Of a stretch of DNA of 64,000 bases, positions 45,873 through 64,000 are shown piece after piece; the stretch's first letter is position 1, and each line of letters starts with the position of its first letter. The notes beneath the pieces are model-generated. The model was not told where the DNA came from. It saw only the letters and a list, made by a program, of their open reading frames with translations, and ran no database searches. The position numbers and the translations under genes were made by a program. Location of the stretch: assembly GCF_003201855.1 (NCBI RefSeq), contig NZ_QJKI01000005.1, positions 54,333 through 118,332 of the forward strand, read 5' to 3'. The stretch comes from Rivihabitans pingtungensis (GTDB lineage Bacteria > Pseudomonadota > Gammaproteobacteria > Burkholderiales > Aquaspirillaceae).

Positions 45873-46184
45873 TTATTGCAGCTTGATCTCGACATCCACG
45901 CCGGCCGGCAGGTCCAGCTTCATCAGGGCATCGACGGTCTTGTCGGTCGGATCGACGATGTCCATCAGGCGCAGGTGGGTGCGGATTTCGAACTGATCGC
46001 GCGAGGTTTTGTTGACGTGCGGGGAACGCAGCACGTCATAACGCTCGATCTTGGTCGGCAGCGGCACCGGACCCTTGACCACAGCGCCAGTGCGCTTGGC
46101 GGTATCGACGATTTCCTGGGCGGAACGGTCGATCAGGTTGTAGTCAAACGCCTTCAGACGGATGCGGATTTTCTGGCTTTGCAT
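45873..46184 (-). CDS. rpsJ: 30S ribosomal protein S10 / NusE
   Basis: A 103-residue protein also acting as NusE in antitermination with Nus[20 protein letters not shown] is diagnostic. The ATG with AGAGG upstream was chosen over a TTG two codons earlier. It follows tuf by 17 bases. Confidence 0.96.
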   Translation of the reverse strand: MQSQKIRIRLKAFDYNLIDRSAQEIVDTAKRTGAVVKGPVPLPTKIERYDVLRSPHVNKTSRDQFEIRTHLRLMDIVDPTDKTVDALMKLDLPAGVDVEIKLQ

Positions 46185-46201
46185 GTTCAATCCTCTCCGG
46201 C

Positions 46202-47392
46202 TTACTTGATGATCTTGGCAACCACGCCTGCGCCGACGGTGCGACCGCCTTCACGGATGGCGAAGCGCAGACCGTCTTCCATGGCGATCGGGGCGATCAG
46301 GGCAACGCTGAATTCCACGTTGTCACCCGGCATCACCATTTCCACGCCTTCTTTCAGCGAGATGGCGCCGGTCACGTCGGTGGTGCGGAAGTAGAACTGC
46401 GGGCGGTAGTTGGCGAAGAACGGGGTGTGACGGCCGCCTTCGTCCTTGCTCAGCACGTACACCGAAGCTTCGAACTCGGTGTGCGGGGTGATGGAGCCCG
46501 GCTTGGCCAGCACTTGGCCACGCTCAACGTCTTCACGCTTGGTGCCGCGCAGCAGCACGCCCACGTTGTCGCCAGCTTGACCTTGGTCCAGCAGCTTGCG
46601 GAACATTTCCACGCCGGTGCAGGTGGTCTTGGTGGTGGCCTTCAGGCCCACGATTTCCACTTCTTCGCCGACCTTGACGATGCCGCGCTCAACGCGACCG
46701 GTCACCACGGTGCCACGACCGGAGATCGAGAACACGTCTTCGATCGGCAGCAGGAACGGCTTGTCGATGGCGCGTTCCGGGGTCGGGATGTAGGTGTCCA
46801 GGGCTTCAGCCAGACGGAAGATTGCCGGTTCGCCGTATTCGGATTGGTCGCCTTCCAGCGCCAGACGGGCGGAGCCAGTCACGATCGGGGTGTCGTCACC
46901 CGGGAAGTCGTAGGAAGACAGCAGATCGCGCACTTCCATTTCCACCAGTTCCAGCAGTTCAGCGTCGTCCACCAGATCAGCCTTGTTCAGGAAGACGATG
47001 ATGTACGGCACGCCCACTTGGCGGGACAGCAGGATGTGTTCGCGGGTTTGCGGCATCGGGCCGTCAGCGGCCGAGCACACCAGGATGGCGCCGTCCATTT
47101 GGGCTGCGCCGGTAATCATGTTCTTCACATAGTCAGCGTGACCCGGGCAGTCCACGTGAGCGTAGTGACGGTTTTCGGTTTCGTATTCGACGTGTGCGGT
47201 ATTGATGGTAATGCCGCGGGCCTTTTCTTCCGGCGCGCTGTCGATTTGGTCGTAACCCTTGGCTTCGCCACCGAATTTCTTCGACAGGATCGTGGTGATC
47301 GCAGCGGTCAGGGTGGTCTTGCCGTGGTCAACGTGACCGATGGTGCCAACGTTGACGTGCGGTTTGGTCCGTTCGAACTTTTCCTTAGCCAT
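46202..47392 (-). CDS. tuf: Elongation factor Tu, copy 1
   Basis: A 396-residue GTPase delivering aminoacyl-t[11 protein letters not shown] at 19-26, DCPGH at 81-85, NKAD at 136-139. It belongs to the str operon (rpsL-rpsG-fusA-tuf). Its DNA is practically identical to the second copy near the window end. AAGGA precedes the ATG. Confidence 0.98.
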   Translation of the reverse strand: MAKEKFERTKPHVNVGTIGHVDHGKTTLTAAITTILSKKFGGEAKGYDQIDSAPEEKARGITINTAHVEYETENRHYAHVDCPGHADYVKNMITGAAQMDGAILVCSAADGPMPQTREHILLSRQVGVPYIIVFLNKADLVDDAELLELVEMEVRDLLSSYDFPGDDTPIVTGSARLALEGDQSEYGEPAIFRLAEALDTYIPTPERAIDKPFLLPIEDVFSISGRGTVVTGRVERGIVKVGEEVEIVGLKATTKTTCTGVEMFRKLLDQGQAGDNVGVLLRGTKREDVERGQVLAKPGSITPHTEFEASVYVLSKDEGGRHTPFFANYRPQFYFRTTDVTGAISLKEGVEMVMPGDNVEFSVALIAPIAMEDGLRFAIREGGRTVGAGVVAKIIK

Positions 47393-47473
47393 TTCGCTAA
47401 ATTCCTTAATAAAGAGCGTATGTAGAGATAAAGCCGGTTTCCGCCAGACAAGGCAGAAACCGGGGTGCGGCAA

Positions 47474-49573
47474 TTACTTGCGGCTGGCCATCACGGCGTC
47501 GGCAACGTTGCGCGGCGCTTCGGAGTAGTGCTTGAACTCCATCGAGTAGGTGGCGCGGCCTTGCGACATCGAGCGCAGGTCGGTCGAGTAACCGAACATC
47601 TCGGCCAGCGGCACTTCGGCTTTGATCTTCTTGCCGCCAATGCCGTCATCGTCCATGCCTTGCACGATGCCGCGACGACGGTTCAGGTCACCCATCACGT
47701 CGCCCATGTAGTCTTCCGGCGTTTCCACTTCCACGGCCATCATCGGCTCGAGAATCACCGGACCGGCGCGACGCATGGCTTCCTTGAATGCCATGGAGCC
47801 AGCCAGTTCGAAGGCGATTTGCGAGGAGTCAACATCGTGGTAAGAACCGAAGGTCAGACGCACAGTCACGTCCACCACCGGGAAGCCAGCCAGAATGCCG
47901 CTGCCCAGGGTGTTCTGGATACCCTTGTCCACCGACGGGATGAATTCGCGCGGAATCACGCCACCCTTGATTTCGTCGAAGAACTGGTAGCCCTTGCCTT
48001 CGCCAGACGGCTCCAGGGTGATCACGGCGTGACCGTACTGACCCTTACCACCAGACTGCTTGACGTGCTTGCCTTCCACGTCAGTGACCTTCTTGGTGAT
48101 GGTTTCGCGGTAGGCCACTTGCGGGGCGCCCACGTTGGCTTCCACACCGAATTCACGACGCATGCGATCGACCAGAATTTCCAGGTGCAGTTCGCCCATG
48201 CCGGAAATAATGGTTTGACCGGATTCTTCGTCGGTGCGCACGCGGAACGACGGGTCTTCCTTGGCCAGGCGGTTCAGGGCCACGCCCATCTTTTCCTGGT
48301 CAGCCTTGGTCTTCGGCTCAACAGCCACGTGAATCACCGGCTCCGGGAACTCCATGCGTTCCAGGATCAGCGGCGCGTCGGTGGAACACAGGGTTTCGCC
48401 CGTGGTCACTTCTTTCAGGCCGATACCGGCAGCGATGTCGCCTGCGCGAACTTCGGTGATTTCCTGACGCTCGTTGGCGTGCATCTGCACGATACGGCCG
48501 ATGCGCTCTTTCTTGCCCTTCACCGAGTTCAGCACGGTGTCACCGGAGTTCACCACACCGGAGTAGACGCGGAAGAAGGTCAGCTGACCCACGTACGGGT
48601 CGTTCATCAGCTTGAAGGCCAGCGCGGAGAACGGCGCATCGTCGGAAGCTTCGCGGGTGGTCGGGGTGCCGTCTTCCAGCTCGCCCGGAACCGGCGGAAC
48701 GTCCAGCGGGCTCGGCAGCAGCTCGATCACGGCATCCAGCATACGCTGCACGCCCTTGTTCTTGAAGGCGGAGCCGCACAGCATCGGCTGGATTTCGCAG
48801 CGCAGGGTGCGCTCGCGCAGACCACGGATGATCTCTTCCTCGGTCAGGGTTTCGCCTTCGAGGTATTTGTTCATGGTGTCTTCGTCAACTTCAGCCGCCG
48901 CTTCCACCATTTTTTCGCGCCATTCTTCGGCCACGTCAACCAGATCAGCCGGAATGTCGCCGTATTCGAACTTCATGCCTTGCGAGGCTTCGTCCCAAAT
49001 AATGGCTTTCATCTTCAGCAGGTCAACCACACCGGCGAAGCCGTCTTCGGCGCCGATCGGCACCACGATGGGCACCGGGTTACCGCGCAGGCGGGTCTTG
49101 ACTTGTTCCACAGCGCGGAAGAAGTTGGCGCCCTGACGGTCCATCTTGTTGACGAAGGCGATGCGGGGCACGCCGTACTTGTTGGCTTGACGCCACACGG
49201 TTTCGGACTGCGGCTGAACGCCACCCACCGCGCAGTACACCATCACGGCGCCGTCCAGCACACGCATGGAGCGCTCCACCTCAATAGTGAAGTCCACGTG
49301 GCCCGGGGTGTCGATGATGTTGAAGCGGTGCTCGGGGAATTGCAGCCCCATGCCCTTCCAGAACGTGGTGGTCGCGGCGGAGGTGATGGTGATGCCACGC
49401 TCCTGCTCTTGCTCCATCCAGTCCATGGTGGCGGCGCCGTCGTGCACTTCGCCGATCTTGTGGTTCACACCGGTGTAGAACAGGATGCGTTCGGTCGTCG
49501 TCGTCTTACCAGCATCAATGTGTGCGCTAATGCCGATATTACGGTAGCGCTCAATGGGGGTTTTTCTAGCCAC
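47474..49573 (-). CDS. fusA: Elongation factor G
   Basis: A 699-residue translocase. AHIDAGKT at 17-24, followed by EHGITITSA-like [12 protein letters not shown] and DTPGHVDF. The GTG giving (M)[11 protein letters not shown] has AAAGG eight bases upstream and matches the family; a TTG two codons earlier is less likely. Confidence 0.97.
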   Translation of the reverse strand: MARKTPIERYRNIGISAHIDAGKTTTTERILFYTGVNHKIGEVHDGAATMDWMEQEQERGITITSAATTTFWKGMGLQFPEHRFNIIDTPGHVDFTIEVERSMRVLDGAVMVYCAVGGVQPQSETVWRQANKYGVPRIAFVNKMDRQGANFFRAVEQVKTRLRGNPVPIVVPIGAEDGFAGVVDLLKMKAIIWDEASQGMKFEYGDIPADLVDVAEEWREKMVEAAAEVDEDTMNKYLEGETLTEEEIIRGLRERTLRCEIQPMLCGSAFKNKGVQRMLDAVIELLPSPLDVPPVPGELEDGTPTTREASDDAPFSALAFKLMNDPYVGQLTFFRVYSGVVNSGDTVLNSVKGKKERIGRIVQMHANERQEITEVRAGDIAAGIGLKEVTTGETLCSTDAPLILERMEFPEPVIHVAVEPKTKADQEKMGVALNRLAKEDPSFRVRTDEESGQTIISGMGELHLEILVDRMRREFGVEANVGAPQVAYRETITKKVTDVEGKHVKQSGGKGQYGHAVITLEPSGEGKGYQFFDEIKGGVIPREFIPSVDKGIQNTLGSGILAGFPVVDVTVRLTFGSYHDVDSSQIAFELAGSMAFKEAMRRAGPVILEPMMAVEVETPEDYMGDVMGDLNRRRGIVQGMDDDGIGGKKIKAEVPLAEMFGYSTDLRSMSQGRATYSMEFKHYSEAPRNVADAVMASRK

Positions 49574-49603
49574 AGCCAAAACCTTTTCAGCAATAAAGAT
49601 CGG

Positions 49604-50074
49604 TTAGAAGCGGAAGTGCGAGAAGGCTTTGTTGGCTTCTGCCATACGGTGCACTTCGTCACGCTTTTTCATTGCGCCGCCGCGACCTTCTGCTGCATCC
49701 AGAAGCTCACCAGCCAGACGCAGGTCCATGGATTTCTCACCGCGCTTGCGAGCGGCTTCACGCAGCCAGCGCATGGCCAGAGCCAGACGGCGGGACGGGC
49801 GGACTTCAACCGGAACCTGGTAGTTGGCGCCGCCAACTCGACGGGACTTCACTTCAACGATCGGCTTCACGTTGCCGATGGCGGTGGAGAACACTTCGAG
49901 TGCATTCTTGCCAGTCTTCTTTTCGATCTGGGCCAGCGCGCCGTAGACGATGCGTTCGGCAACAGACTTCTTGCCGTCGATCATCACGACGTTCATGAAC
50001 TTGGACAATTCGACGTTGCCGAACTTCGGATCCGGCAATACATCGCGTTTCGGTACTTCTCTGCGTCTTGGCAT
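49604..50074 (-). CDS. rpsG: 30S ribosomal protein S7
   Basis: A 156-residue head nucleator: [19 protein letters not shown]. The first ATG of the frame lies upstream in the rpsL-rpsG gap and was rejected in favour of the family start. Confidence 0.97.
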   Translation of the reverse strand: MPRRREVPKRDVLPDPKFGNVELSKFMNVVMIDGKKSVAERIVYGALAQIEKKTGKNALEVFSTAIGNVKPIVEVKSRRVGGANYQVPVEVRPSRRLALAMRWLREAARKRGEKSMDLRLAGELLDAAEGRGGAMKKRDEVHRMAEANKAFSHFRF

Positions 50075-50191
50075 AATAACCTCTGGATATTTCAATTCAG
50101 TTGAGCGAAATGCGCTCTCGGCCGCCCATGTGGGGACAGCCACTTACTCGACGGCACAGCGGGCCGCCTAGTTGTACGGCAAGGGGTCCGA

Positions 50192-50563
50192 TTACTTCGG
50201 ACGCTTGGCGCCGTACTTGGAACGCGACTGCTTACGATCTTTCACGCCAGCCGTATCCAAGGAACCGCGCACGGTGTGATAACGCACACCCGGCAAATCC
50301 TTCACACGACCACCGCGGATCAGCACGACGCTGTGTTCCTGCAGGTTGTGGCCTTCACCGCCGATGTAGCTGGTGACTTCGAAGCCGTTGGTCAGGCGCA
50401 CACGGCAAACCTTACGCAGCGCCGAGTTCGGCTTTTTCGGGGTGGTGGTGTACACGCGGGTGCACACGCCACGTTTTTGCGGGCAGGCTTCCAGGGCCGG
50501 CACCTTGCTGCTTTCGCGCACCGGCGTGCGCGGCTTACGAACAAGCTGGTTGATTGTTGGCAT
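50192..50563 (-). CDS. rpsL: 30S ribosomal protein S12
   Basis: A 123-residue decoding-centre protein. [11 protein letters not shown] and [13 protein letters not shown] carry Lys at the positions where streptomycin-resistance changes occur, so the sensitive form. First gene of the str operon. Confidence 0.98.
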   Translation of the reverse strand: MPTINQLVRKPRTPVRESSKVPALEACPQKRGVCTRVYTTTPKKPNSALRKVCRVRLTNGFEVTSYIGGEGHNLQEHSVVLIRGGRVKDLPGVRYHTVRGSLDTAGVKDRKQSRSKYGAKRPK

Positions 50564-50590
50564 TGATGGTTGGTTCCTAGAAAAGTCAAT

Positions 50591-50612
50591 GGCGACATGC
50601 ATGCATGTCGCC
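50591..50612. promoter_or_regulatory. 22-bp perfect palindrome in the rpsL leader
   Basis: Two 11-base arms, GGCGACATGCA and TGCATGTCGCC, meet without a loop. It lies between the str promoter and the rpsL start and may be an operator or an RNA hairpin. Confidence 0.5.
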
Positions 50613-50626
50613 GCAAAAGACCCGGC

Positions 50627-50656
50627 ATTATAGGGGAACAGTTTCGCCAGCGTCAA
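50627..50656 (-). promoter_or_regulatory. Promoter of the str operon
   Basis: On the minus strand TTGACG, 18 bases, TATAAT, starting RNA near 50620, about 57 bases before rpsL. Confidence 0.8.
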
Positions 50657-50665
50657 TGAACAGCA

Positions 50666-50707
50666 CATCGCCAACCCACGGTAATACCTTGGATTGGCGA
50701 TGTTTTT
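50666..50707. terminator. Hairpin downstream of rpoC
   Basis: CATCGCCAACCC and GGATTGGCGATG form an 11-12 bp imperfect stem around 13 bases. The T run lies on the plus-strand side; on the minus strand it is preceded by A only. It may end or stabilise the rpoBC mRNA. Confidence 0.45.
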
Positions 50708-50722
50708 CACGACAGTCTTGCC

Positions 50723-54919
<4,197 letters not shown>

Positions 54920-54986
54920 GACTTCTCCAGTGAGGCGTTCGGGGTCGGCGAGCGCGGTGCGCTCACCCCATTCCCCTCACAAGTTC

Positions 54987-59099
<4,113 letters not shown>

Positions 59100-59236
59100 A
59101 GAGTCTCCAACGAGGTGGGGTGGCGCAAGAAAACAAAACTCAGCACGCCAGCGCCGACAGGCTGACTTTTGTTTTCTTTGAAGTGCGGGGATGTGCCCGC
59201 CGCCGGTCTTTAAAGAACACACTACACAAGCGCAAC

Positions 59237-59265
59237 AAGGCTGGCAGATTTCTCCGCCAGCCTTT
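59237..59265 (-). terminator. Attenuator-type hairpin between rplL and rpoB
   Basis: AAGGCTGGC and GCCAGCCTT pair perfectly over nine bases, with a poor T run. It corresponds in position to the partial terminator that lowers rpoBC relative to rplJL in E. coli. Confidence 0.55.
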
Positions 59266-59286
59266 GCCGCATCGTCGTGACGACGA

Positions 59287-59658
59287 TTACTTCATTTCGG
59301 CCTTGGCGCCGGCTTCCACCAGCTGCTTCACCATGGCTTCGGCGTCAGCCTTGGACAGGCCTTCCTTCACAGTTTTCGGAGCGCCGTCCACCAGGTCCTT
59401 GGCTTCCTTCAGACCCAGGCCGGTCACAGCGCGCACAACCTTGATCACGCCAACCTTGTTGTCGCCGGCGGCTTGCAGCACGACGTCGAACTCGGTCTTC
59501 TCTTCAGCAGCCGGAGCAGCGCCAGCGCCCGGGGCAGCCACGGCCATGGCGGCAGCGGACACGCCGAACTTTTCTTCGAACGCCTTGACCAGGTCGTTCA
59601 GTTCCATCACGGTCAGGTTGCCAACGGCTTCGAGGATGTCTTCTTTGGTGATTGCCAT
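59287..59658 (-). CDS. rplL: 50S ribosomal protein L7/L12
   Basis: A 123-residue stalk protein: an N-terminal dimerising domain, an Ala/Gly-rich hinge (about 35-52) and a C-terminal factor-binding domain with [20 protein letters not shown]. Confidence 0.98.
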   Translation of the reverse strand: MAITKEDILEAVGNLTVMELNDLVKAFEEKFGVSAAAMAVAAPGAGAAPAAEEKTEFDVVLQAAGDNKVGVIKVVRAVTGLGLKEAKDLVDGAPKTVKEGLSKADAEAMVKQLVEAGAKAEMK

Positions 59659-59705
59659 GTTTATTACTCTCTAGAAATCAGTTAAATCTTTAATGAATGA
59701 TCGGT

Positions 59706-60227
59706 TCAGGCAGCGGCTTCTTCGGCCGGGGCTTCTGCGCCACCGGCTTGCTTCTCGGCCAGGGCTGCCAGTGCGCGGGCAAAGCCGGACACCGGGGCTT
59801 GCATGATGCCCAGCAGCATGGCCAGCAGCTGTTCGCGACCCGGGATGGATGCGAGTTGCGCCACAGCGGCCTTGTCCAGCAGCTTGCCATCGTACACGCC
59901 AGCCTTGACGATGATTTTGTCATCGGTCTTGGCGAAGTCGCTCAGCACTTTGGCAGCAGCAACCGGATCTTCCGACACGGCGTACACCAGCGGGCCAACC
60001 ATTTGGTCTGCCAGCGGAGCGAACGGGGTGTCAGCCACAGCACGGCGCACCAGCGTGTTCTTCAGCACGCGCAGGTACACGCCCTGCTCGCGGGCTTTGG
60101 CGCGCAGCTTGGTCATGCTGCTCACCGCGATACCGCGATATTCGGCGATAACCAGGGTCTGGGCGCCTGCCACTTGGGCAGCCACTTCGGCCACTACCGC
60201 CTTTTTATCTTCAAGATTGAGACTCAA
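59706..60227 (-). CDS. rplJ: 50S ribosomal protein L10
   Basis: A 173-residue stalk base that binds L7/L12 dimers through its C-terminal helix. [16 protein letters not shown] starts it. The tail is Ala/Glu-rich. It normally represses its own mRNA by binding the leader. Confidence 0.97.
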   Translation of the reverse strand: MSLNLEDKKAVVAEVAAQVAGAQTLVIAEYRGIAVSSMTKLRAKAREQGVYLRVLKNTLVRRAVADTPFAPLADQMVGPLVYAVSEDPVAAAKVLSDFAKTDDKIIVKAGVYDGKLLDKAAVAQLASIPGREQLLAMLLGIMQAPVSGFARALAALAEKQAGGAEAPAEEAAA

Positions 60228-60510
60228 GGTCTACCTCCTGTTGTTGAGGAATGGGTCGGGCAATGCCCTTCCCCCCACGATAACGGCGACCTGATTTCAG
60301 GAGTTGTCTCAACAATGCCGGCCAGTGAGTGGCCAGCAAGGACAGAAACGACCTGCATTCGGGTGCACCATCTGCGCAGGATGCATCGACGTGATGCGGA
60401 TTAAGCCTTTCGGCGCCTGCGGTCTTTGACAATCTGACGCAGCATGCTGCATCAGCCCAAAGCAAACGATACGGGCAACGCCTTACAGAAGGCGCTGCCC
60501 GTCAAATACA
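60228..60510 (-). other. rplJ leader region, no gene
   Basis: A 283-base stretch between rplA and rplJ, the usual place of the L10-binding leader. It contains GCAGCATGCTGC (60440-60451) and other short inverted repeats. No promoter pair was convincing. Confidence 0.55.
60471..60502 (-). terminator. Hairpin just after rplA
   Basis: ACGGGCAGCGCC and GGCGTTGCCCGT (minus strand) form a 12-bp stem with one G-T pair around eight bases. Only scattered T follow, so partial termination or processing is likely. Confidence 0.5.
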
Positions 60511-61212
60511 TCAAGCCTGCTCGGAGAGCGACAGCTGATCGACGCGAACGCCAATGCCCATGGTGCTGGAGACGGCGATCTTCTTCAGGTAAACACCCTT
60601 GGAAGAGGCCGGCTTGGCCTTCACCAGTGCTTCCACCAGCGCAGCCAGGTTGGTGCGCAGGGCATCCACTTCAAACGAAGCGCGGCCGATGGTGGCGTGC
60701 ACGATACCGGACTTGTCAGTACGGTATTGCACTTGGCCAGCCTTGGCGTTTTTCACGGCTTCGGTGACGTTCGGGGTCACGGTGCCAACCTTCGGGTTCG
60801 GCATCAGGCCACGCGGGCCCAGGATTTGACCCAGTTGACCGACAATACGCATGGCATCCGGGGTGGCGATCACCACGTCGAAGTCCATCATGCCGCCCTT
60901 GATCTGGTCGGCCAGGTCTTCGAAGCCCACGATTTCAGCGCCGGCAGCCTTGGCGGCTTCGGCGTTGGCGCCTTGAGCAAACACGGCCACGCGCACGCTC
61001 TTGCCGGTGCCGCGCGGCAGCACGACGGAGCCGCGCACCACTTGGTCGGATTTACGCGGGTCGATGCCCAGGTTGACGGCGACATCAACGGATTCGTCGA
61101 ATTTGGCGGTGGCGGCGCCCTTGACCAGGGTCAGGGCTTCTTCCACGGCGTACAGCTTGTTGCGGTCCACGGTTGCTTTCAGGGCAGCCAGACGCTTGGA
61201 AACCTTAGCCAT
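60511..61212 (-). CDS. rplA: 50S ribosomal protein L1
   Basis: A 233-residue stalk protein; [15 protein letters not shown] is the signature. In E. coli it represses rplKA. Its ATG shares one base with the rplK stop (TAATG). Confidence 0.98.
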   Translation of the reverse strand: MAKVSKRLAALKATVDRNKLYAVEEALTLVKGAATAKFDESVDVAVNLGIDPRKSDQVVRGSVVLPRGTGKSVRVAVFAQGANAEAAKAAGAEIVGFEDLADQIKGGMMDFDVVIATPDAMRIVGQLGQILGPRGLMPNPKVGTVTPNVTEAVKNAKAGQVQYRTDKSGIVHATIGRASFEVDALRTNLAALVEALVKAKPASSKGVYLKKIAVSSTMGIGVRVDQLSLSEQA

Positions 61213-61643
61213 TACACGCCCTCCACTTCAATACCCATGCTGCGAGCGGAACCGGCGATGGTGCGCACGGCGGCGTCCATGTCAGCAGCAGTCAGGTCGG
61301 GTTGCTTGGTCTTGGCGATTTCTTCCAGTTGGGCGCGGTTCAGCTTGCCCACCTTGTCGGTGTGCGGCTTCGGGCTACCCTTTTGCACGCCTGCGGCCTT
61401 CTTGATCAGAATGGTCGCCGGCGGGGTCTTCATGATGAAGGTGAACGACTTGTCCGCGTAAGCGGTAATCACCACCGGAATCGGCAGACCCGGCTCAACA
61501 CCTTGAGTCTGGGCGTTGAAGGCCTTGCAGAATTCCATGATGTTCAGACCGCGCTGACCCAGAGCCGGGCCGATAGGCGGCGACGGATTGGCTTTGCCAG
61601 CGGGCACTTGCAGCTTGATATAGCCGACAATTTTCTTTGCCAC
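61212..61643 (-). CDS. rplK: 50S ribosomal protein L11
   Basis: A 143-residue protein of the GTPase-associated centre. The GTG giving (M)[15 protein letters not shown] was chosen: AGGAG lies seven bases upstream and it matches the usual length. The longer ATG frame overlaps that site. Confidence 0.96.
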   Translation of the reverse strand: MAKKIVGYIKLQVPAGKANPSPPIGPALGQRGLNIMEFCKAFNAQTQGVEPGLPIPVVITAYADKSFTFIMKTPPATILIKKAAGVQKGSPKPHTDKVGKLNRAQLEEIAKTKQPDLTAADMDAAVRTIAGSARSMGIEVEGV

Positions 61644-61753
61644 AGTAATGCTCCTGATTCGGGTCATGACGCAGGGTTATCAGCCCTGCTGCCCAGTTAA
61701 TACGAGGCGGTTGCCTCAAAAAAATCGTATTGCGACAGTGTCAGATCAAAAGA

Positions 61754-62287
61754 TCAGAGCTTTTCGACCTGATTGAATTCCAGTTCCACCGGGGTGTCGC
61801 GGCCAAAAATCTGCACCGACACACGCAGCTTGTTGCGCTCGTAGTTGACTTCGTCCACCGCGCCATTGAAGTCGGTGAACGGGCCGTCGATCACGCGCAC
61901 GCGCTCACCCACTTCAAACAGAATCTTCGGCTTGGGTTTTTCCACGCCTTCTTGCATCTGCTGCATGATGGCGTCGACTTCTTTTTGCGGAATCGGCGCC
62001 GGGCGGTTGGCGGTGCCGCCAACAAAGCCAGTGACTTTCGGCGTGCTCTTCACCAAGTGCCAGCTCTCGTCGGTCATTTCCATCTCGACCAGCACATAAC
62101 CGGGGAAGAACTTGCGCTCGGTCAGCGAGCGCTTGCCGTTTTTCATGTCGACCACTTCTTCAACCGGCACCAGAATCTTGCCGAAGCGGTCTTGCATGTT
62201 TTCGCGCTCAATGCGCTCTTTCAGGGCTTTTTGCACGCTCTTCTCGAAGCCCGAGTAAGCGTGAACCACATACCAACGCATAGCCAT
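61754..62287 (-). CDS. nusG: Transcription factor NusG
   Basis: A 177-residue factor: the N-terminal RNA polymerase-binding domain ([16 protein letters not shown]) and a C-terminal KOW domain ([16 protein letters not shown]) that binds Rho or S10. Confidence 0.97.
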   Translation of the reverse strand: MAMRWYVVHAYSGFEKSVQKALKERIERENMQDRFGKILVPVEEVVDMKNGKRSLTERKFFPGYVLVEMEMTDESWHLVKSTPKVTGFVGGTANRPAPIPQKEVDAIMQQMQEGVEKPKPKILFEVGERVRVIDGPFTDFNGAVDEVNYERNKLRVSVQIFGRDTPVELEFNQVEKL

Positions 62288-62293
62288 CGCTTA

Positions 62294-62647
62294 TTAGCCT
62301 CGCTTGAGCAGAATGTCGTAGAACAACCAGGACAGGCCGGAATCCACCAGCCACATGAACAGCGCCAACACAAAGACGAACACAAAGACCATCACGGTCA
62401 TTTGCGTAGCTTCTTTGCGTGTCGGCCACACTACTTTTTTGGCTTCAGCGACAGAGTCTTGTGCGTACAGCACAAAATCCTTGCCCGGCTGAGACAGCCA
62501 CACCACGCCACCGGCTGCGGCAACACCAGCCAGTACAGCCAGCACGCGCAACACGCCCTGCCCCTCGGGGATCAGGTAAAAGCCGGCCACACCGGCCACT
62601 ACGCACAACAGCGCGCCAACCAGCTTGAGTTTGTCCTGGGATTCCAT
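62294..62647 (-). CDS. secE: Protein translocase subunit SecE
   Basis: A 117-residue form with three helices (about 10-25, 30-47, 88-108), as in beta- and gammaproteobacteria. The conserved cytoplasmic segment VVWPTRKEATQMT is present. Six bases from nusG. Confidence 0.95.
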   Translation of the reverse strand: MESQDKLKLVGALLCVVAGVAGFYLIPEGQGVLRVLAVLAGVAAAGGVVWLSQPGKDFVLYAQDSVAEAKKVVWPTRKEATQMTVMVFVFVFVLALFMWLVDSGLSWLFYDILLKRG

Positions 62648-62677
62648 GGAAACAATTTGCTCGCTTCAATACAGCAA

Positions 62678-62708
62678 AGACTAACCGGCGTTGTCGCCGG
62701 TTAGTCTT
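62678..62708 (-). terminator. Hairpin between tRNA-Trp and secE
   Basis: AGACTAACCGGCG pairs perfectly over 13 bases with CGCCGGTTAGTCT around a four-base loop, followed by TTTGC. It should define the tRNA 3' side and may partly terminate before secE. Confidence 0.6.
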
Positions 62709-62711
62709 ATT

Positions 62712-62787
62712 TGGCAGGCCAGGAGGGTCTCGAACCCCCAACCCTCGGTTTTGGAGACCGATACTCTACCAATTGAGCTACTGGCCT
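62712..62787 (-). tRNA. tRNA-Trp (anticodon CCA)
   Basis: A 76-base tRNA starting AGGCCAGTAGCTCAATTGG, anticodon loop CTCCAAA, T arm GGGGGTTCGAGACCC, CCA encoded. The tuf-tRNA-Trp-secE order is common in proteobacteria. Confidence 0.96.
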
Positions 62788-62798
62788 AAAAGGGGTAG

Positions 62799-62828
62799 AG
62801 TATACCGCTTACTTAATGATCTTGGCAA
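62799..62828 (-). promoter_or_regulatory. Putative promoter of tRNA-Trp/secE/nusG
   Basis: On the minus strand TTGCCA, 18 bases, TATACT. The -35 lies in the last codons of tuf copy 2 and the -10 just after its stop. Confidence 0.5.
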
Positions 62829-63999
62829 CCACGCCTGCGCCGACGGTGCGACCGCCTTCACGGATGGCGAAGCGCAGACCGTCTTCCATGGCGATCGGGG
62901 CGATCAGGGCAACGCTGAATTCCACGTTGTCACCCGGCATCACCATTTCCACGCCTTCTTTCAGCGAGATGGCGCCGGTCACGTCGGTGGTGCGGAAGTA
63001 GAACTGCGGGCGGTAGTTGGCGAAGAACGGGGTGTGACGGCCGCCTTCGTCCTTGCTCAGCACGTACACCGAAGCTTCGAACTCGGTGTGCGGGGTGATG
63101 GAGCCCGGCTTGGCCAGCACTTGGCCACGCTCAACGTCTTCACGCTTGGTGCCGCGCAGCAGCACGCCCACGTTGTCGCCAGCTTGACCTTGGTCCAGCA
63201 GCTTGCGGAACATTTCCACGCCGGTGCAGGTGGTCTTGGTGGTGGCCTTCAGGCCCACGATTTCCACTTCTTCGCCGACCTTGACGATGCCGCGCTCAAC
63301 GCGACCGGTCACCACGGTGCCACGACCGGAGATCGAGAACACGTCTTCGATCGGCAGCAGGAACGGCTTGTCGATGGCGCGTTCCGGGGTCGGGATGTAG
63401 GTGTCCAGGGCTTCAGCCAGACGGAAGATTGCCGGTTCGCCGTATTCGGATTGGTCGCCTTCCAGCGCCAGACGGGCGGAGCCAGTCACGATCGGGGTGT
63501 CGTCACCCGGGAAGTCGTAGGAAGACAGCAGATCGCGCACTTCCATTTCCACCAGTTCCAGCAGTTCAGCGTCGTCCACCAGATCAGCCTTGTTCAGGAA
63601 GACGATGATGTACGGCACGCCCACTTGGCGGGACAGCAGGATGTGTTCGCGGGTTTGCGGCATCGGGCCGTCAGCGGCCGAGCACACCAGGATGGCGCCG
63701 TCCATTTGGGCTGCGCCGGTAATCATGTTCTTCACATAGTCAGCGTGACCCGGGCAGTCCACGTGAGCGTAGTGACGGTTTTCGGTTTCGTATTCGACGT
63801 GTGCGGTATTGATGGTAATGCCGCGGGCCTTTTCTTCCGGCGCGCTGTCGATTTGGTCGTAACCCTTGGCTTCGCCACCGAATTTCTTCGACAGGATCGT
63901 GGTGATCGCAGCGGTCAGGGTGGTCTTGCCGTGGTCAACGTGACCGATGGTGCCAACGTTGACGTGCGGTTTGGTCCGTTCGAACTTTTCCTTAGCCAT
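62809..63999 (-). CDS. tuf: Elongation factor Tu, copy 2
   Basis: A complete 396-residue EF-Tu, same protein as copy 1. By eye the only base difference found is a synonymous Ile codon (ATT here, ATC in copy 1) two codons before the stop. Its upstream region lies outside the window, so its own promoter and the neighbouring tRNA genes cannot be seen. Confidence 0.98.
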   Translation of the reverse strand: MAKEKFERTKPHVNVGTIGHVDHGKTTLTAAITTILSKKFGGEAKGYDQIDSAPEEKARGITINTAHVEYETENRHYAHVDCPGHADYVKNMITGAAQMDGAILVCSAADGPMPQTREHILLSRQVGVPYIIVFLNKADLVDDAELLELVEMEVRDLLSSYDFPGDDTPIVTGSARLALEGDQSEYGEPAIFRLAEALDTYIPTPERAIDKPFLLPIEDVFSISGRGTVVTGRVERGIVKVGEEVEIVGLKATTKTTCTGVEMFRKLLDQGQAGDNVGVLLRGTKREDVERGQVLAKPGSITPHTEFEASVYVLSKDEGGRHTPFFANYRPQFYFRTTDVTGAISLKEGVEMVMPGDNVEFSVALIAPIAMEDGLRFAIREGGRTVGAGVVAKIIK

Positions 64000-64000
64000 G

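Overview
The window is a contiguous piece of a high-GC betaproteobacterial chromosome. The ribosomal, RNA polymerase, EF-Tu/EF-G and secE-nusG genes follow the betaproteobacterial order (two tuf genes, tRNA-Trp before secE, infA-rpmJ after secY). I lean towards Neisseriales or a near relative, but the sequence alone does not settle the order. NifL, NifA, a complete rnfABCDGEH operon and modBC indicate a nitrogen-fixing organism, although the nitrogenase structural genes lie outside the window.

The left third (1-22.7 kb) is accessory DNA. At 1-9.05 kb, all on the minus strand, is a TOMM-type peptide gene set: a kinase/cyclase-like/ATPase fusion regulator, a precursor-like protein made of two similar halves, an LCMT-type methyltransferase, a YcaO cyclodehydratase and an FHA-domain protein cut by the window edge. 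An NhaD-type ion transporter follows. Then comes the rnf operon (minus strand), divergent from nifLA (plus strand), and modBC. One palindromic NifA activator site lies between two facing -24/-12 promoters, one for rnf and one for nifLA; a third -24/-12 promoter precedes modBC. A family of 112-bp imperfect palindromes is scattered only in this part. It has 3-4 bp target duplications, occurs as tandem pairs at two stop codons, sits singly in two sigma-54 leaders, and one copy is itself split by a second small insertion with a CTAG duplication.

The middle (22.8-32 kb) holds tRNA-Met, miaB-phoH-ybeY-corC-lnt, a DUF475 membrane protein, and a two-gene unit of a solute-binding protein with a diguanylate cyclase. 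From 32.2 kb to the end the minus strand carries the alpha, spc, S10 and str ribosomal operons, rpoBC, rplKAJL, nusG, secE, tRNA-Trp and a second tuf gene. Promoters at the canonical str and spc positions are visible. A strong terminator with an adjoining promoter splits rpsJ from rplC.

Functionally, the nif part joins regulation (NifL/NifA), electron supply to nitrogenase (Rnf) and molybdate import (ModBC), and all three carry sigma-54 promoter sequences. Start codons were chosen from family alignments known to me and from ribosome-binding sites. No database search was possible, so family assignments rest on recognised motifs.
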